Positions 5,677 through 13,553 of a stretch of 25,616 bases of DNA are shown here, piece after piece. How positions within the stretch are numbered: the first letter of the stretch is position 1; each line of letters starts with the position of its first letter. This stretch comes from a virus. The stretch is taken from positions 1-25,616 of IMG/VR virus record IMGVR_UViG_3300031669_000217; one strand, given 5' to 3'. A program made the position numbers and the translations under genes. The notes beneath the pieces were generated by a model. That model did not search any database, had not been told where the DNA came from, and saw nothing but the letters and a program-made list of their open reading frames with translations.

Positions 5677-5706
5677 TATATTTGTAAAACTAAATTTAAA
5701 ACAATG
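5677..5706 (+). promoter_or_regulatory. Promoter-like site and A-rich leader
   Basis: TATATTTG (5677-5684) fits TAnnTTTG. The leader that follows ends in TTTAAAACAATG, like the leaders before 116 and 1099. No clear TTG -33 element is seen. It lies in the short gap after terL. Confidence 0.45.
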
Positions 5707-5919
5707 GAAAAAGGAAAATTCATTTTGACAGAAATCGGGATTAACAGAACGCCGCCAAAACAAAAAATTGATAAGCATCTTAATGTATTTCTTGGGATGA
5801 CTGAAGAAAGACTTTCTATTAATATTGAATACATTGGATTCGGAGATACTACCGGCATTAAATCTGAAGACGTGTACAATAAAATAGCATCAGTTTTGGG
5901 TGACGAATTAAAATTTTAA
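5704..5919 (+). CDS. Small hypothetical protein between terL and head genes
   Basis: The product has 71 residues, MEKGKFILTEIGINRTPPKQ at the start, then a region with INIEYIGFGD and a C-terminal helix. It looks like a small alpha/beta domain without recognisable motifs. A promoter-like TATATTTG lies 20 bases upstream, and 52 noncoding bases with a weaker promoter-like site follow. It may be a small late regulator or a packaging accessory; nothing in the sequence decides. Confidence 0.55.
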   Translation: MEKGKFILTEIGINRTPPKQKIDKHLNVFLGMTEERLSINIEYIGFGDTTGIKSEDVYNKIASVLGDELKF

Positions 5920-5951
5920 TGCCAAAAAAACGCAACTAATTAAAAAATAAT

Positions 5952-5959
5952 TACCTTTA
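5952..5959 (+). promoter_or_regulatory. Weak promoter-like site before head operon
   Basis: TACCTTTA differs from TAnnTTTG only at the last base and lies 13 bases before the gp36-like start in a short AT-rich gap. No TTG element is clear. Suggestive only. Confidence 0.3.
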
Positions 5960-5971
5960 CATAAAAAAGTT

Positions 5972-6919
5972 ATGGATAGTTTTGTTTTCATTGGCGATTA
6001 TGCCCAACAAATCCAGTCTGACAACCTAAACCAACTGATAGGAAACAACACCGCAATCCTTGACAGAATCCAGTCAGCAGCGCAAGAAGAAATGGAATCA
6101 TATTTGAAACAGAAATATGATGTTTCAACTGCTTTCACTCCGATTCTGAAATTTGACCCAGCGAAAACATACAACGCCGGGCAAACGGTTTACCTGGATG
6201 CGACCGCTTATGCTGCGACCGCTACTTATGCTCTAAATGCGCTGACACTGGAAGCCGGGAGCGTTTATCTTTGCAAGACTGCAATAACAGTTGCAGAAGC
6301 GTTCGATGCTGCCAAATGGACGCTATTAGGCGATCAATACGATACGTTCTTTGTAGCCTACCCACAAGCTAAGTTTGACAATAACGTGGTTTATGCAGTT
6401 GGCGATAATGTTTTCTGGAAAAACAAAGTCTATACGGCAAAGATCGCGACTCAACAAATGGACCATGAAGCAAAGTTGCAAGTTGATCAGGCCGCGACGC
6501 CTTCAATCGTAAACATATTCCCGGATGACAAAAAGGACGGTGTAAAATATTGGGGTGCCGGAACTGCTTTCGCGGGTGCCGGTTCAGATTTACCTGTTGT
6601 AGATCAAACCACATGGACGGCCGGTGATAATCGTTCTCAAAAACTTGTCGAAGTTTGCGTTACAATTATTCTCTACAAAGCAAACATGAGAATTTCGCCG
6701 CGTAACGTTTCACCTTTGCGAATTATCAACTACATGGGTAACGATTCAGAACGCGAAACAAGAGGGCAAAGGGTTTTATATCCCACCTATTCCGCTTTAG
6801 GATGGTTACAAGCCGCTGCAATCGGAAATGACATCACACCCGAACTTCCATTAATTCAACCATCACAAGGTCGGAGTATTCGTTACGGAGGACGTCAGAA
6901 AAATATTAACAGCTACTAA
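5972..6919 (+). CDS. gp36-like (DUF1320) head-tail protein with inserted carbohydrate-binding-like modules
   Basis: The product has 315 residues, about twice the length of Mu gp36-type proteins. The family core is split: residues 1-56 (IGDYAQQIQSDNLNQLIGNN and the following helix) and about 222-315 (LVEVCVTIILYKANMRISPR onward). Between them lies an insertion with short repeats of the form Y-x-x-G/N-x-x-V-x-x-x-x-x-x-Y, typical of small beta modules such as CBM5/12: YNAGQTVYLDATAYAA, TYALNALTLEAGSVYLCKTA, YAVGDNVFWKNKVYTAK. Residues 77-120 align with 162-205 of the gpI-like protein at 21 of 44 identical positions. The core probably sits at the head-tail connection; the insert may face outward and bind sugars. 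Confidence 0.65.
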   Translation: MDSFVFIGDYAQQIQSDNLNQLIGNNTAILDRIQSAAQEEMESYLKQKYDVSTAFTPILKFDPAKTYNAGQTVYLDATAYAATATYALNALTLEAGSVYLCKTAITVAEAFDAAKWTLLGDQYDTFFVAYPQAKFDNNVVYAVGDNVFWKNKVYTAKIATQQMDHEAKLQVDQAATPSIVNIFPDDKKDGVKYWGAGTAFAGAGSDLPVVDQTTWTAGDNRSQKLVEVCVTIILYKANMRISPRNVSPLRIINYMGNDSERETRGQRVLYPTYSALGWLQAAAIGNDITPELPLIQPSQGRSIRYGGRQKNINSY

Positions 6920-6922
6920 ATT

Positions 6923-8242
6923 ATGGCAAATCAACTACAGCAGTTTTTAACAGCTATAAATCCTTTCGGAAAACAACCCCCCCAGCAGGAACTTAAAAAG
7001 AACTTGGCGGGTTACATCGCGCCTGTACAATTGCAGCGTATTCGCCAAGACGTTCAAACATGGCGTGAGGGTGTTATCGAGGCAGAAAATGCATGGTACC
7101 CTCACCGTGTGAAAATGCAACGGCTTTATATTGACACGATAAACAATGGTCATGTTTCAGCAGCATGGGAGCGCCGCAAAGATTTAACGATGTTGAGGAA
7201 ATGGGACTTTGTAGATGAGAAAGGGAAACCAGTTCCCGAAATATCGGATATATTTTTAGATCTTGTAAATGGTCAAAGTCAAAATAAAACATGGTTTAAT
7301 AAATTCCTTTCTTATGCCTTGGATGCTCAGGCTTTTGGATATTCTTTAATTGCTTTGGGCGATATTGAAGAAAATGCGTTCCCTAAATTGAATATTATAA
7401 AACGATGGAATGTTTCACCTGATCGATTGAATGTTACGAATTTCACCTATTCAATTTCCGGTGCTCCTTTCATGGACGAACCTTACGCAGATTGGCACAT
7501 ATACATACCAACCGTTAATGAGATAGGCACATCACCAAGCGGCTACGGATTTTTATATAAGGTTGGAATTTATGAGATTTTCCTTCGCAATCTTTTGGGT
7601 TTTAATGGTGATTTTGTGGAATTGTTCGCCCAACCTTATCGGGTTGGAAAAACAGACAAAACCGATACTGTTGAATTGAATGCTTTCGAGAATTCACTTC
7701 AGCAAATGGGTTCGTCTGGTTATGCAATTACCGGAACAGATGATGTTATTCAATTTCTTGAAACAAAATTAGGCGGTACAGGATATTTAGGCTATGATAA
7801 CTTTGAAGCCCGTTTGGAAAAGAAAATCAGTAAGCTGATCCTTGGCCATGCAGACGCTATGGATTCCGTACCTGGAAAATTAGGTAACACAAACGGGGAA
7901 GATAATCCAGTACAGCAAGCAATGTCAGACAAGCAAACAAAAGACGGCGCCTTTGTTTCAAACGTGGTAAACAATGACCTGATTCCAAAGATGCGCAAAT
8001 TAGGCTTTATGATCCCGGACAGAGTTGTGGCAGTAATGAAAAACGATCAGGAAGTAAAAGAAACAAATGACGCGATAATTTCACAATCAGTCGAAATGAA
8101 AAAAGGCGGTTTGCAAATGGATTCAGGTTACTTCACAAAGCAAACAGGAATACCGATTGCAGAAGATGTCGCTCCGGCCCCTGCTTTTACCCCTTCAATT
8201 AAAAACAAATTGGAAAAGATTTATAACGTTCATAAACATTAA
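6923..8242 (+). CDS. Portal protein (DUF935, Mu gp29-like)
   Basis: The product has 439 residues. It matches the DUF935 family of Mu-like portals: an N-terminal helical part with IRQDVQTWREGV, a middle with ISDIFLDLVN and ALDAQAFGYSLIAL, and the hallmark FVELFAQPYRVGKT at residues 231-244. A C-terminal helical region follows with ISKLILGHADAMDS. The portal forms the dodecameric ring at one capsid vertex through which DNA enters and to which the tail joins. Three bases separate it from the gp36-like gene. The C-terminus is Pro/Ala-rich (PAPAFTPS). Assignment is strong. Confidence 0.9.
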   Translation: MANQLQQFLTAINPFGKQPPQQELKKNLAGYIAPVQLQRIRQDVQTWREGVIEAENAWYPHRVKMQRLYIDTINNGHVSAAWERRKDLTMLRKWDFVDEKGKPVPEISDIFLDLVNGQSQNKTWFNKFLSYALDAQAFGYSLIALGDIEENAFPKLNIIKRWNVSPDRLNVTNFTYSISGAPFMDEPYADWHIYIPTVNEIGTSPSGYGFLYKVGIYEIFLRNLLGFNGDFVELFAQPYRVGKTDKTDTVELNAFENSLQQMGSSGYAITGTDDVIQFLETKLGGTGYLGYDNFEARLEKKISKLILGHADAMDSVPGKLGNTNGEDNPVQQAMSDKQTKDGAFVSNVVNNDLIPKMRKLGFMIPDRVVAVMKNDQEVKETNDAIISQSVEMKKGGLQMDSGYFTKQTGIPIAEDVAPAPAFTPSIKNKLEKIYNVHKH

Positions 8243-8245
8243 CCC

Positions 8246-8482
8246 ATGGAACCCACAACAAACGAAAAGATAGATTTTGTAAAACAGCAGCTTTTGACCA
8301 ATCCAAAACTATTGGCACAACAGAAAGCAAAGTTTGAGAATGCATTTGGGAAAGATTCAGAAACCAGAACACCGAAACAATGGCGAAGACTGGTAAAAGT
8401 TTATGGCATGAAGTTGATTTGTAATACTGAAAAACTGACAAAGGAACAAATAAAAATACGTTGCAGTGGCAGAAAAGTTTAA
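8246..8482 (+). CDS. Small basic hypothetical protein
   Basis: The product has 78 residues and is rich in Lys and Gln. Two amphipathic helices are likely (EKIDFVKQQLLTNPKLLAQQ; PKQWRRLVKVYGMKLI), followed by a basic end. No family recognised. It starts four bases after the portal stop and its end overlaps the next gene's GTG start by 17 bases, so it belongs to the head operon. It may be a head-assembly accessory; this is context only. Confidence 0.55.
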   Translation: MEPTTNEKIDFVKQQLLTNPKLLAQQKAKFENAFGKDSETRTPKQWRRLVKVYGMKLICNTEKLTKEQIKIRCSGRKV

Positions 8483-9269
8483 ATATACCGATAGCCAAAT
8501 CAGTGATTTGTTGGATGGGATTTATGCCGGGCGAATAACCGAGTATAATATTCCACATGACTTATATTTTGCTATTTCTGACTATTTGAAGTCCGGGGTT
8601 TATCAGGGATTTGGCGGTGATCTGACTAAGTTTGCCGGAAAGGATTTGGAGTTACTGAATGACTTGCGGGAAAACACATATTTATTCTCAGGTGGAAAAG
8701 CGTTTCACCAAATCAAAGAATATAGAAGTTTATTACTCGACGAAAACGGAGAATTAAGAAGTAAAAAAGAATTTACACAATTAGGACATAAAGAGTTTTC
8801 AACGTGGAATGAGGCTTGGGGGTTGAGCGAAAGACAAACAGCCATAGGACAGGCTCAGATGGCTTCTAAATGGCTGAACGTAGAAGCGAATGCCGATCTA
8901 TTGCCTATTCTCGTATTTGACACAGCAGGACATCCTTGTCCTATTTGTGATCCTTATAATAACTTTGCCGCACCCGTGAGCGATCCTGTTTGGAGTTGGC
9001 TTACACCATTGCTTCATTTCAATTGTGAGTGTACCGTAAGACAAGAAGAAAAAGACTACCCACTGGCTCCAAAAGGTGAATATGACAAAATCACAGGAAT
9101 GAAGGAAACCGTTTCACCTGAATTTCGCATGAACCCAGGAAAGGACAAAGTTGTATTCAATTCAGATCATCCTTATTTTTCCGTGGATAAAAAAGATATT
9201 AAATTTGCGAAAAGGAATTTCGATTTGCCGATTCCTACAATGGAACAAGAACTAAAAAATAAACCATGA
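8466..9269 (+). CDS. Mu F-like head morphogenesis protein
   Basis: The product has 267 residues from a GTG start at 8466; no in-frame ATG lies nearby, and the start overlaps the previous gene. A helical N-terminal half leads to the Phage_Mu_F signature: TAGHPCPICDPYNN with C158 and C161, then WLTPLLHFNCECTV with H184, C187 and C189. These conserved Cys/His residues probably bind a metal ion. Mu gpF and its SPP1 gp7-like relatives are minor head proteins near the portal. A four-base overlap (ATGA) joins it to the next gene. Length is shorter than Mu gpF, which is common in this family. Confidence 0.85.
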   Translation: MAEKFKYTDSQISDLLDGIYAGRITEYNIPHDLYFAISDYLKSGVYQGFGGDLTKFAGKDLELLNDLRENTYLFSGGKAFHQIKEYRSLLLDENGELRSKKEFTQLGHKEFSTWNEAWGLSERQTAIGQAQMASKWLNVEANADLLPILVFDTAGHPCPICDPYNNFAAPVSDPVWSWLTPLLHFNCECTVRQEEKDYPLAPKGEYDKITGMKETVSPEFRMNPGKDKVVFNSDHPYFSVDKKDIKFAKRNFDLPIPTMEQELKNKP

Positions 9270-9625
9270 CACCAATAAAAGCATTTCAAAAACTATTCGA
9301 GGCAAGAGATACGATTCATTTCCTGCACCTGAATACGACATCGTACGAAGTTCATAAGGCTTTAAACAAGTTTTACAAGGAATGGATTGATCTCGCAGAC
9401 CTATTCATTGAGACCTACCAAGGAAAGTATGGCAGAATTTCCGGGGCAATCACAATCGAAGCGAATACGGATATAGACATACTTTCCTATTTAACGGAAT
9501 TACAAGTATTTTTAAACCGGGATTTGCCCGCTTTGTTGGATGACTTTGATTCCGATTTGGAAAATGTTATTGCAGACATGAAAGGTTTGGTAAATCATAC
9601 GTTTTATTTCTTAACTTTGAAGTAA
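9266..9625 (+). CDS. Ferritin-like/DUF5856-type helical protein
   Basis: The product has 119 residues and is almost entirely helical. The pattern FEARDTIHFLHLNTTSYEVHKALNKFY, then ETYQGKYGRI, is reminiscent of DUF5856, a phage family with a Dps/ferritin-like four-helix fold. The His and Glu residues that would line a metal site are partly present (H18, H21, H29), but I cannot confirm iron binding. The gene overlaps both neighbours by one to four bases within the head operon. It could be a virion component or a small metal or oxygen-stress protein. The family link is from memory of the pattern and is moderate. Confidence 0.45.
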   Translation: MTPIKAFQKLFEARDTIHFLHLNTTSYEVHKALNKFYKEWIDLADLFIETYQGKYGRISGAITIEANTDIDILSYLTELQVFLNRDLPALLDDFDSDLENVIADMKGLVNHTFYFLTLK

Positions 9626-10101
9626 TGGAAAAATTCAATTTTGAGCAGGTGAGAGAACAACTTCAGCAAACCAAACGGGAGCTGATCGTAATATTATCAA
9701 ATCAGGCTCAGAATTATTTTTTAAGTTCATTCAGAAAGCAGGGATTTGGCGGCGAAGCATGGGAAGAAGTACAACGCCGGGAACCCGGAACGAAATCATA
9801 CAAGTACCCAAAAGGAAAAGGGCTACAAAGACGAACCAGCCCAATCCTGACGGGTGCAGGGTGGAAGGTAAGAGGAGGAACATTACGCCGGGCAGTGTCA
9901 AATATGGCACGTACAGCGCAAGTGAGCCAAAGCAGTTTTAAAATGATTGTAGATGTGCCTTATGCCGGTTATCTCAATGAAGGGACACCCAAAATGCCAC
10001 AGCGTCAATTTGTAGGACAAACGGCTGAACTTACTCAAATGCAAGAAAAAAAGATTATTCAAATAGTTGACAGAATATGGAAAGCACAACCGATATATTA
10101 A
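9625..10101 (+). CDS. Virion morphogenesis protein, Mu G-like
   Basis: The product has 158 residues. It fits the Phage_tail_S/virion morphogenesis family of Mu gpG: an N-terminal helix (NFEQVREQLQQTKREL), a basic stretch with RRTSPILTGAGWKVRGG, and the hallmark YAGYLNEGTPKMPQRQF at residues 113-129, where many relatives have YA-x-x-hHEFGT-x-x-MPARPF. Such proteins act in head completion or tail joining. The ATG overlaps the previous TAA. A small ORF overlaps its end by 25 bases. Confidence 0.8.
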   Translation: MEKFNFEQVREQLQQTKRELIVILSNQAQNYFLSSFRKQGFGGEAWEEVQRREPGTKSYKYPKGKGLQRRTSPILTGAGWKVRGGTLRRAVSNMARTAQVSQSSFKMIVDVPYAGYLNEGTPKMPQRQFVGQTAELTQMQEKKIIQIVDRIWKAQPIY

Positions 10102-10247
10102 AAGAATTGAAAATTCGTGATGTTGAACTATATTGGGGTTTTCAAAATCAACCAATTTCAGCAAGCTATCACGTTTCGCATGAAAAATTTGTAAAGGATA
10201 ATTGGGATGAAATCAAAACAATAACAATAGACCAATGGCAGGCTTAA
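10077..10247 (+). CDS. Small hypothetical protein in the connector region
   Basis: The product has 56 residues: MESTTDILKELKIRDVELYW at the start, then a short beta/helical part with SYHVSHEKFVKDNW and an end in DQWQA. Helix first, then likely strands; no family recognised. The start lies within the last 25 bases of the G-like gene and the end overlaps the next gene by 13 bases, so it fills the only gap in this operon. This packing and its ordinary codon use support it as real. Confidence 0.5.
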   Translation: MESTTDILKELKIRDVELYWGFQNQPISASYHVSHEKFVKDNWDEIKTITIDQWQA

Positions 10248-10807
10248 AACAACCATTACAAGATATATTAACACAACTGAGCGCAATACAGGTTGTTAAT
10301 TCAAATTCACAAACCGTGAGCCTGTATTCAAGGCTTTGGAATAACCAGCTTCGGGATGTTGACAAGATCGCACCATGGCCGATGCCTTCTGCTTTTATCG
10401 AATTGTCGCCAAACGTGAGCTTTGAGATTTTAGGCCAAGGATTCCGTAATGCAGACTTAGGTATTAAAATCCATTTGCTACACCAGTATTATAATATGGA
10501 TGGGACAATGGAACAAGACCTGACCATTTACGATTTGCGGGATTTGATCATTGAGAAGTTGACAAGCTATTGCCCGACTGCCTGCGGTCAAATGGTCTGT
10601 ATTAATGAATCACCCGATAATGATCACGACAATGTTTATCATTATATATTAGAATTTGTTTGTAACTTTGTGGATAGCAAAGCGAACCCAGTAGATCAAG
10701 GAAAAGAAATTGAAGAAATAATCACCGGCTTAGATACAAATATTGTAAATGGAGGAGTGCCGCCGGTGGCTCCTGACGCAAATCCTGAATTTATAATACC
10801 ACAATAA
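10235..10807 (+). CDS. Connector or tail-terminator-type protein (gp37-like position)
   Basis: The product has 190 residues. It opens with LKQPLQDILTQLSAIQVVNS, contains PMPSAFIELSPNVSFEILGQ and a DLRDLIIEKL helix, then NVYHYILEFVCNFVD. The order of helix, beta strands and a central -D-L-R-D-L- helix is like small tail-terminator or neck proteins such as Mu gp37/DUF1834 relatives, but I do not see a decisive motif. The acidic, Pro-rich tail (VPPVAPDANPEF) looks flexible. It sits between head-completion genes and baseplate J and overlaps the next gene by one base. Role inferred from fold outline and place. Confidence 0.45.
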   Translation: MAGLKQPLQDILTQLSAIQVVNSNSQTVSLYSRLWNNQLRDVDKIAPWPMPSAFIELSPNVSFEILGQGFRNADLGIKIHLLHQYYNMDGTMEQDLTIYDLRDLIIEKLTSYCPTACGQMVCINESPDNDHDNVYHYILEFVCNFVDSKANPVDQGKEIEEIITGLDTNIVNGGVPPVAPDANPEFIIPQ

Positions 10808-11673
10808 TGGCGAGAACCGTAGCAGCAGTGCAAACTCAGATCGAAACAGAATTAGTCGCAGACTTTGCGGCTGTAGGAATAACGATTGACCCGACAAAAT
10901 GGAGCAAACGAAATATGATGCGGTTATTCTGTTATATATTTGCCGTTTGTGCGGCATACATAGAACAGTTAATGGACATCATGGAAACCACGGTTGAAAC
11001 GCAAGCATCCCAAAGCGCTGCCTCTTCCCCATTATGGATTCAGGCTCAAATGTTCGAGTTTCAATATTCAGCAACCAATCCTCAGGTTATCCAGTTGATC
11101 AACACTGTGCCAACATATCCGATTATTGATCCTACATTAAGAATTATAACAGCCTGTTCTGTTACGTCAACAACTCCAAATGAAGTAACGATAAAAGTCG
11201 CAAAAGATAATCCTTTTCAGGCTTTGGATGCTTTGACAGAATTAGCCGCTGCACAAGGATACATTAATTATAAAGGCACGACAGGTATTAATTACACGGT
11301 TGTTTCATTGTCCGCTGACAGAATCTACATTGATGCAAACATATATTATCAAGGGCAATACTCAAATGTTATTCAGGCTAATGTAATTGCAGCCATTGAA
11401 GCATTTTTGCAAAACCTTTCGATCACTAATTTTGATGGAAGTTTGAAAATGACCGATTTGGAAAATGTCATCCGAAATGTGCAGGGAGTGAACGATGTTG
11501 TTTTGGTCAATGTTCGGGGACGCGCTGCAACATATCCTTTTTCAAATGGAATTGATTTGATATTGAACCAAAAAGTATTACAGCGTCTTTGGAATACAGA
11601 GGCTGGGTATTGCGTTCAAGAAGATACAACAGGAAAAACTTTTGCGGACACACTTAATTTCATTGTTGAATGA
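10807..11673 (+). CDS. Baseplate J-like protein
   Basis: The product has 288 residues. The N-terminal half is helical and hydrophobic (RLFCYIFAVCAAYIEQLMD). The middle has the repeated strands of Baseplate_J proteins (DRIYIDANIYYQGQYSNVIQ), followed by NVIAAIEAFLQNLSITNFDG and the characteristic DLENVIRNVQGVNDVVLVNV. J proteins form the wedges of contractile-tail baseplates. In Mu and P2 they lie late in the tail cluster, next to gpW and gpI; here J lies before the capsid genes. It overlaps the next gene by four bases. Shorter than Mu gp47, but the core is present. Confidence 0.75.
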   Translation: MARTVAAVQTQIETELVADFAAVGITIDPTKWSKRNMMRLFCYIFAVCAAYIEQLMDIMETTVETQASQSAASSPLWIQAQMFEFQYSATNPQVIQLINTVPTYPIIDPTLRIITACSVTSTTPNEVTIKVAKDNPFQALDALTELAAAQGYINYKGTTGINYTVVSLSADRIYIDANIYYQGQYSNVIQANVIAAIEAFLQNLSITNFDGSLKMTDLENVIRNVQGVNDVVLVNVRGRAATYPFSNGIDLILNQKVLQRLWNTEAGYCVQEDTTGKTFADTLNFIVE

Positions 11674-12446
11674 TCTTTGATTTTAACATACCACAAGCTT
11701 CAATTGAGCTTTTGCCGCCCGATAAGCGATACACTGGAAACATTACCTTTATAAAATCACTTTTGTCTGCTTTGCAATGGGCTCATGATCTTTTCTTTGA
11801 TTCATATTATAACGGAACCACGGCACCGGATTATTCACCAGGGACATATAACTATTTAGATCAGGTAGTTTACAACAAACAAGTTTATTTATCGAATATT
11901 GATAATAATACTGATGCTCCGACTACAGTAAATTGGACGTTAATTCAAAAAAACTTCATAGGACTAAAAGAGCGAATTTTATATAATGGTTCAAAAATCG
12001 TTCTTGAATATGCTATGAACAAGGAATTTGGAGGGACGTTTCGGCAACCAGGTGGGGCAAATAGCGATATTTACACAGAAAATCTTCCATCTTCTGAAGT
12101 TGCTTTTGTTGTCGGGACAACCGAAGCGACAAGTAGCTCAGTTAGTATCAATGCATCTGCTTACGATCCTACACAAACCTATGCACTGAATAATTTAGTG
12201 TATTACGCAAATAAAATGTATTCATGCTCAACAGCTATAACGATCCCGGAAACATTTAATTCATTACATTGGACATTTTATAAAACTATTGGTTTTTCAA
12301 TGGCTTATGCATATCTGACTAATTTTCAAATAAATGTACCCACAGCATTGTTAGATATTTCCATTGCAGAAAACAAACAATCAGTTATAAACTTTGTAAA
12401 AAAATACTTACCTTCGTCACTTATATTTACAGTAGTAAATTATTAA
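11670..12446 (+). CDS. gpI-like tail protein with carbohydrate-binding-like modules
   Basis: The product has 258 residues. The start (IPQASIELLPPDKRYTGNIT and the following helical ALQWAHDLFFDSYY) fits the baseplate protein that follows J in contractile phages (P2 gpI / Mu gp48 position). Two small beta modules are inserted: residues about 54-94, with YNYLDQVVYNKQVYLS and NWTLIQK, and 158-206, with YALNNLVYYANKMYSCSTAI and HWTFYK. The second aligns with the gp36-like insert, 21 of 44 identical. Such modules resemble CBM5/12 domains and may touch glycans during adsorption. The I role is inferred from order; the module similarity is seen directly. Confidence 0.55.
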   Translation: MIFDFNIPQASIELLPPDKRYTGNITFIKSLLSALQWAHDLFFDSYYNGTTAPDYSPGTYNYLDQVVYNKQVYLSNIDNNTDAPTTVNWTLIQKNFIGLKERILYNGSKIVLEYAMNKEFGGTFRQPGGANSDIYTENLPSSEVAFVVGTTEATSSSVSINASAYDPTQTYALNNLVYYANKMYSCSTAITIPETFNSLHWTFYKTIGFSMAYAYLTNFQINVPTALLDISIAENKQSVINFVKKYLPSSLIFTVVNY

Positions 12447-12447
12447 C

Positions 12448-13260
12448 ATGAAAAAATTAGATATAACACCAATAACCGCGTCCGTACAAATGCCGCTCAA
12501 ATCCGGGACGTTGCAATTCCTACAGGATGCTAATACAGAAGCATTTGCCGCTTTACTAACTGCCTTAATCGGGCCGACTTATAACCCGTCAACGGTTTAT
12601 ATTCTTTATGGTATTCAATTAGCGAATTGGGTTACCCCTAATTTTTCATGCGCTGCTGGTGCCGCCTTTTATGGTGGTGAAATTTATTTAATTGACGCCA
12701 CCGTGTTTTCAATTACCGGTGTAGATGTTCCTGTTTTTTCACTTGGCATCACTCAGTACACGACCGACGCCGACCCGGTTACATTTACAGATTCTTCAGT
12801 ACACAATGTTCATAATATCCGTAAATTGGTGATCAGTGCCGGGGCAACCGGTAGCGGAATAGCTGACTTTGGAAGTGCTGTATTCTTGAGCTTCTACATT
12901 CCTACTCCCGTAAATCTAACTCAGGCGGGTGCAATAACAATTACTGGAACATATCCTAATTTTACTATTTCATCTCCAAACGTAGGAATTCTCAACCCCG
13001 TTCTTGCGGCAGGAAGTACAAATGTGGGTGATGTTTCTCCAGGTTCAGGAACTGATTTAGTTGTTACATTTGACATTCCTTTGACAACATCAGCCTATTA
13101 TATTCAAGGTTCGGTAGTTTGCAATGGAAATGCTACGCAGGATGTTCTTGTGGTATGGGGAATTAAGGCAAGATCAACAACTGGTTTTACAATTCACTTC
13201 CAAGAGGTATCTGCAGTTGTCCAAAATATTGCTTTTGAATGGATCTGTTTTGCTAAATAA
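12448..13260 (+). CDS. Tail fibre or baseplate-associated beta protein
   Basis: The product has 270 residues, rich in Thr, Ser, Gly and Ala and poor in charge, predicted almost entirely beta. An N-terminal segment (ITASVQMPLKSGTLQFLQDA) recurs, as I recall, at the start of fibre-like proteins of Bacteroidota phages. The middle (TLTALIGPTYNPSTVYILYG and the following GAAFYGGEIYLID) may be an attachment domain, and the C-terminal 90 residues look like a beta-sandwich. It follows the gpI-like gene with one base between, the usual place of a fibre gene. No chaperone or lyase domain is visible. Probably exposed on the virion. Confidence 0.5.
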   Translation: MKKLDITPITASVQMPLKSGTLQFLQDANTEAFAALLTALIGPTYNPSTVYILYGIQLANWVTPNFSCAAGAAFYGGEIYLIDATVFSITGVDVPVFSLGITQYTTDADPVTFTDSSVHNVHNIRKLVISAGATGSGIADFGSAVFLSFYIPTPVNLTQAGAITITGTYPNFTISSPNVGILNPVLAAGSTNVGDVSPGSGTDLVVTFDIPLTTSAYYIQGSVVCNGNATQDVLVVWGIKARSTTGFTIHFQEVSAVVQNIAFEWICFAK

Positions 13261-13262
13261 TT

Positions 13263-13553
13263 ATGAAAAAATATCCTAATCCAGTTATCGACTTAGAACA
13301 TTATCAAAAACAGCATAATATTGCTATTGATATGTGTGCAGCCTGTATTATCCACGAAAGAAAATATTTTCATGACGTGAAAGCCTTAATTCTGAGTAAT
13401 GCTTATTTCAATATTCTAAAAGAATGGGTAGCCAGAAATTACGGGGATGAAGTCGCTGAAAAGGATTTTTTTCTTGATGGCGTTGAAATGAAAAAAGAAT
13501 CTATTATTTCCGGAAAAACTTTACGGATTGAATACTTCAAAAATGAAAACTAA
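13263..13553 (+). CDS. Small hypothetical protein after fibre gene
   Basis: The product has 96 residues, mixed helical, with MCAACIIHERKYFHDVKALI and LSNAYFNILKEWVARNYGDE. The end (GKTLRIEYFKNEN) is a likely strand. The two Cys in CAAC are too close for a clear metal site on their own. No family recognised. It begins two bases after the fibre-like gene and its TAA overlaps the next ATG, so it belongs to the same operon. It might assist fibre assembly, but only position suggests this. Confidence 0.5.
   Translation: MKKYPNPVIDLEHYQKQHNIAIDMCAACIIHERKYFHDVKALILSNAYFNILKEWVARNYGDEVAEKDFFLDGVEMKKESIISGKTLRIEYFKNEN

Noticed and set aside
13348-13356. DnaA-box-like TTATCCACG, and a second TTATCCACC at 22285-22293
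   Set aside because: Both are single, lie inside coding genes and far from the DnaA-like gene, so they do not mark an origin.
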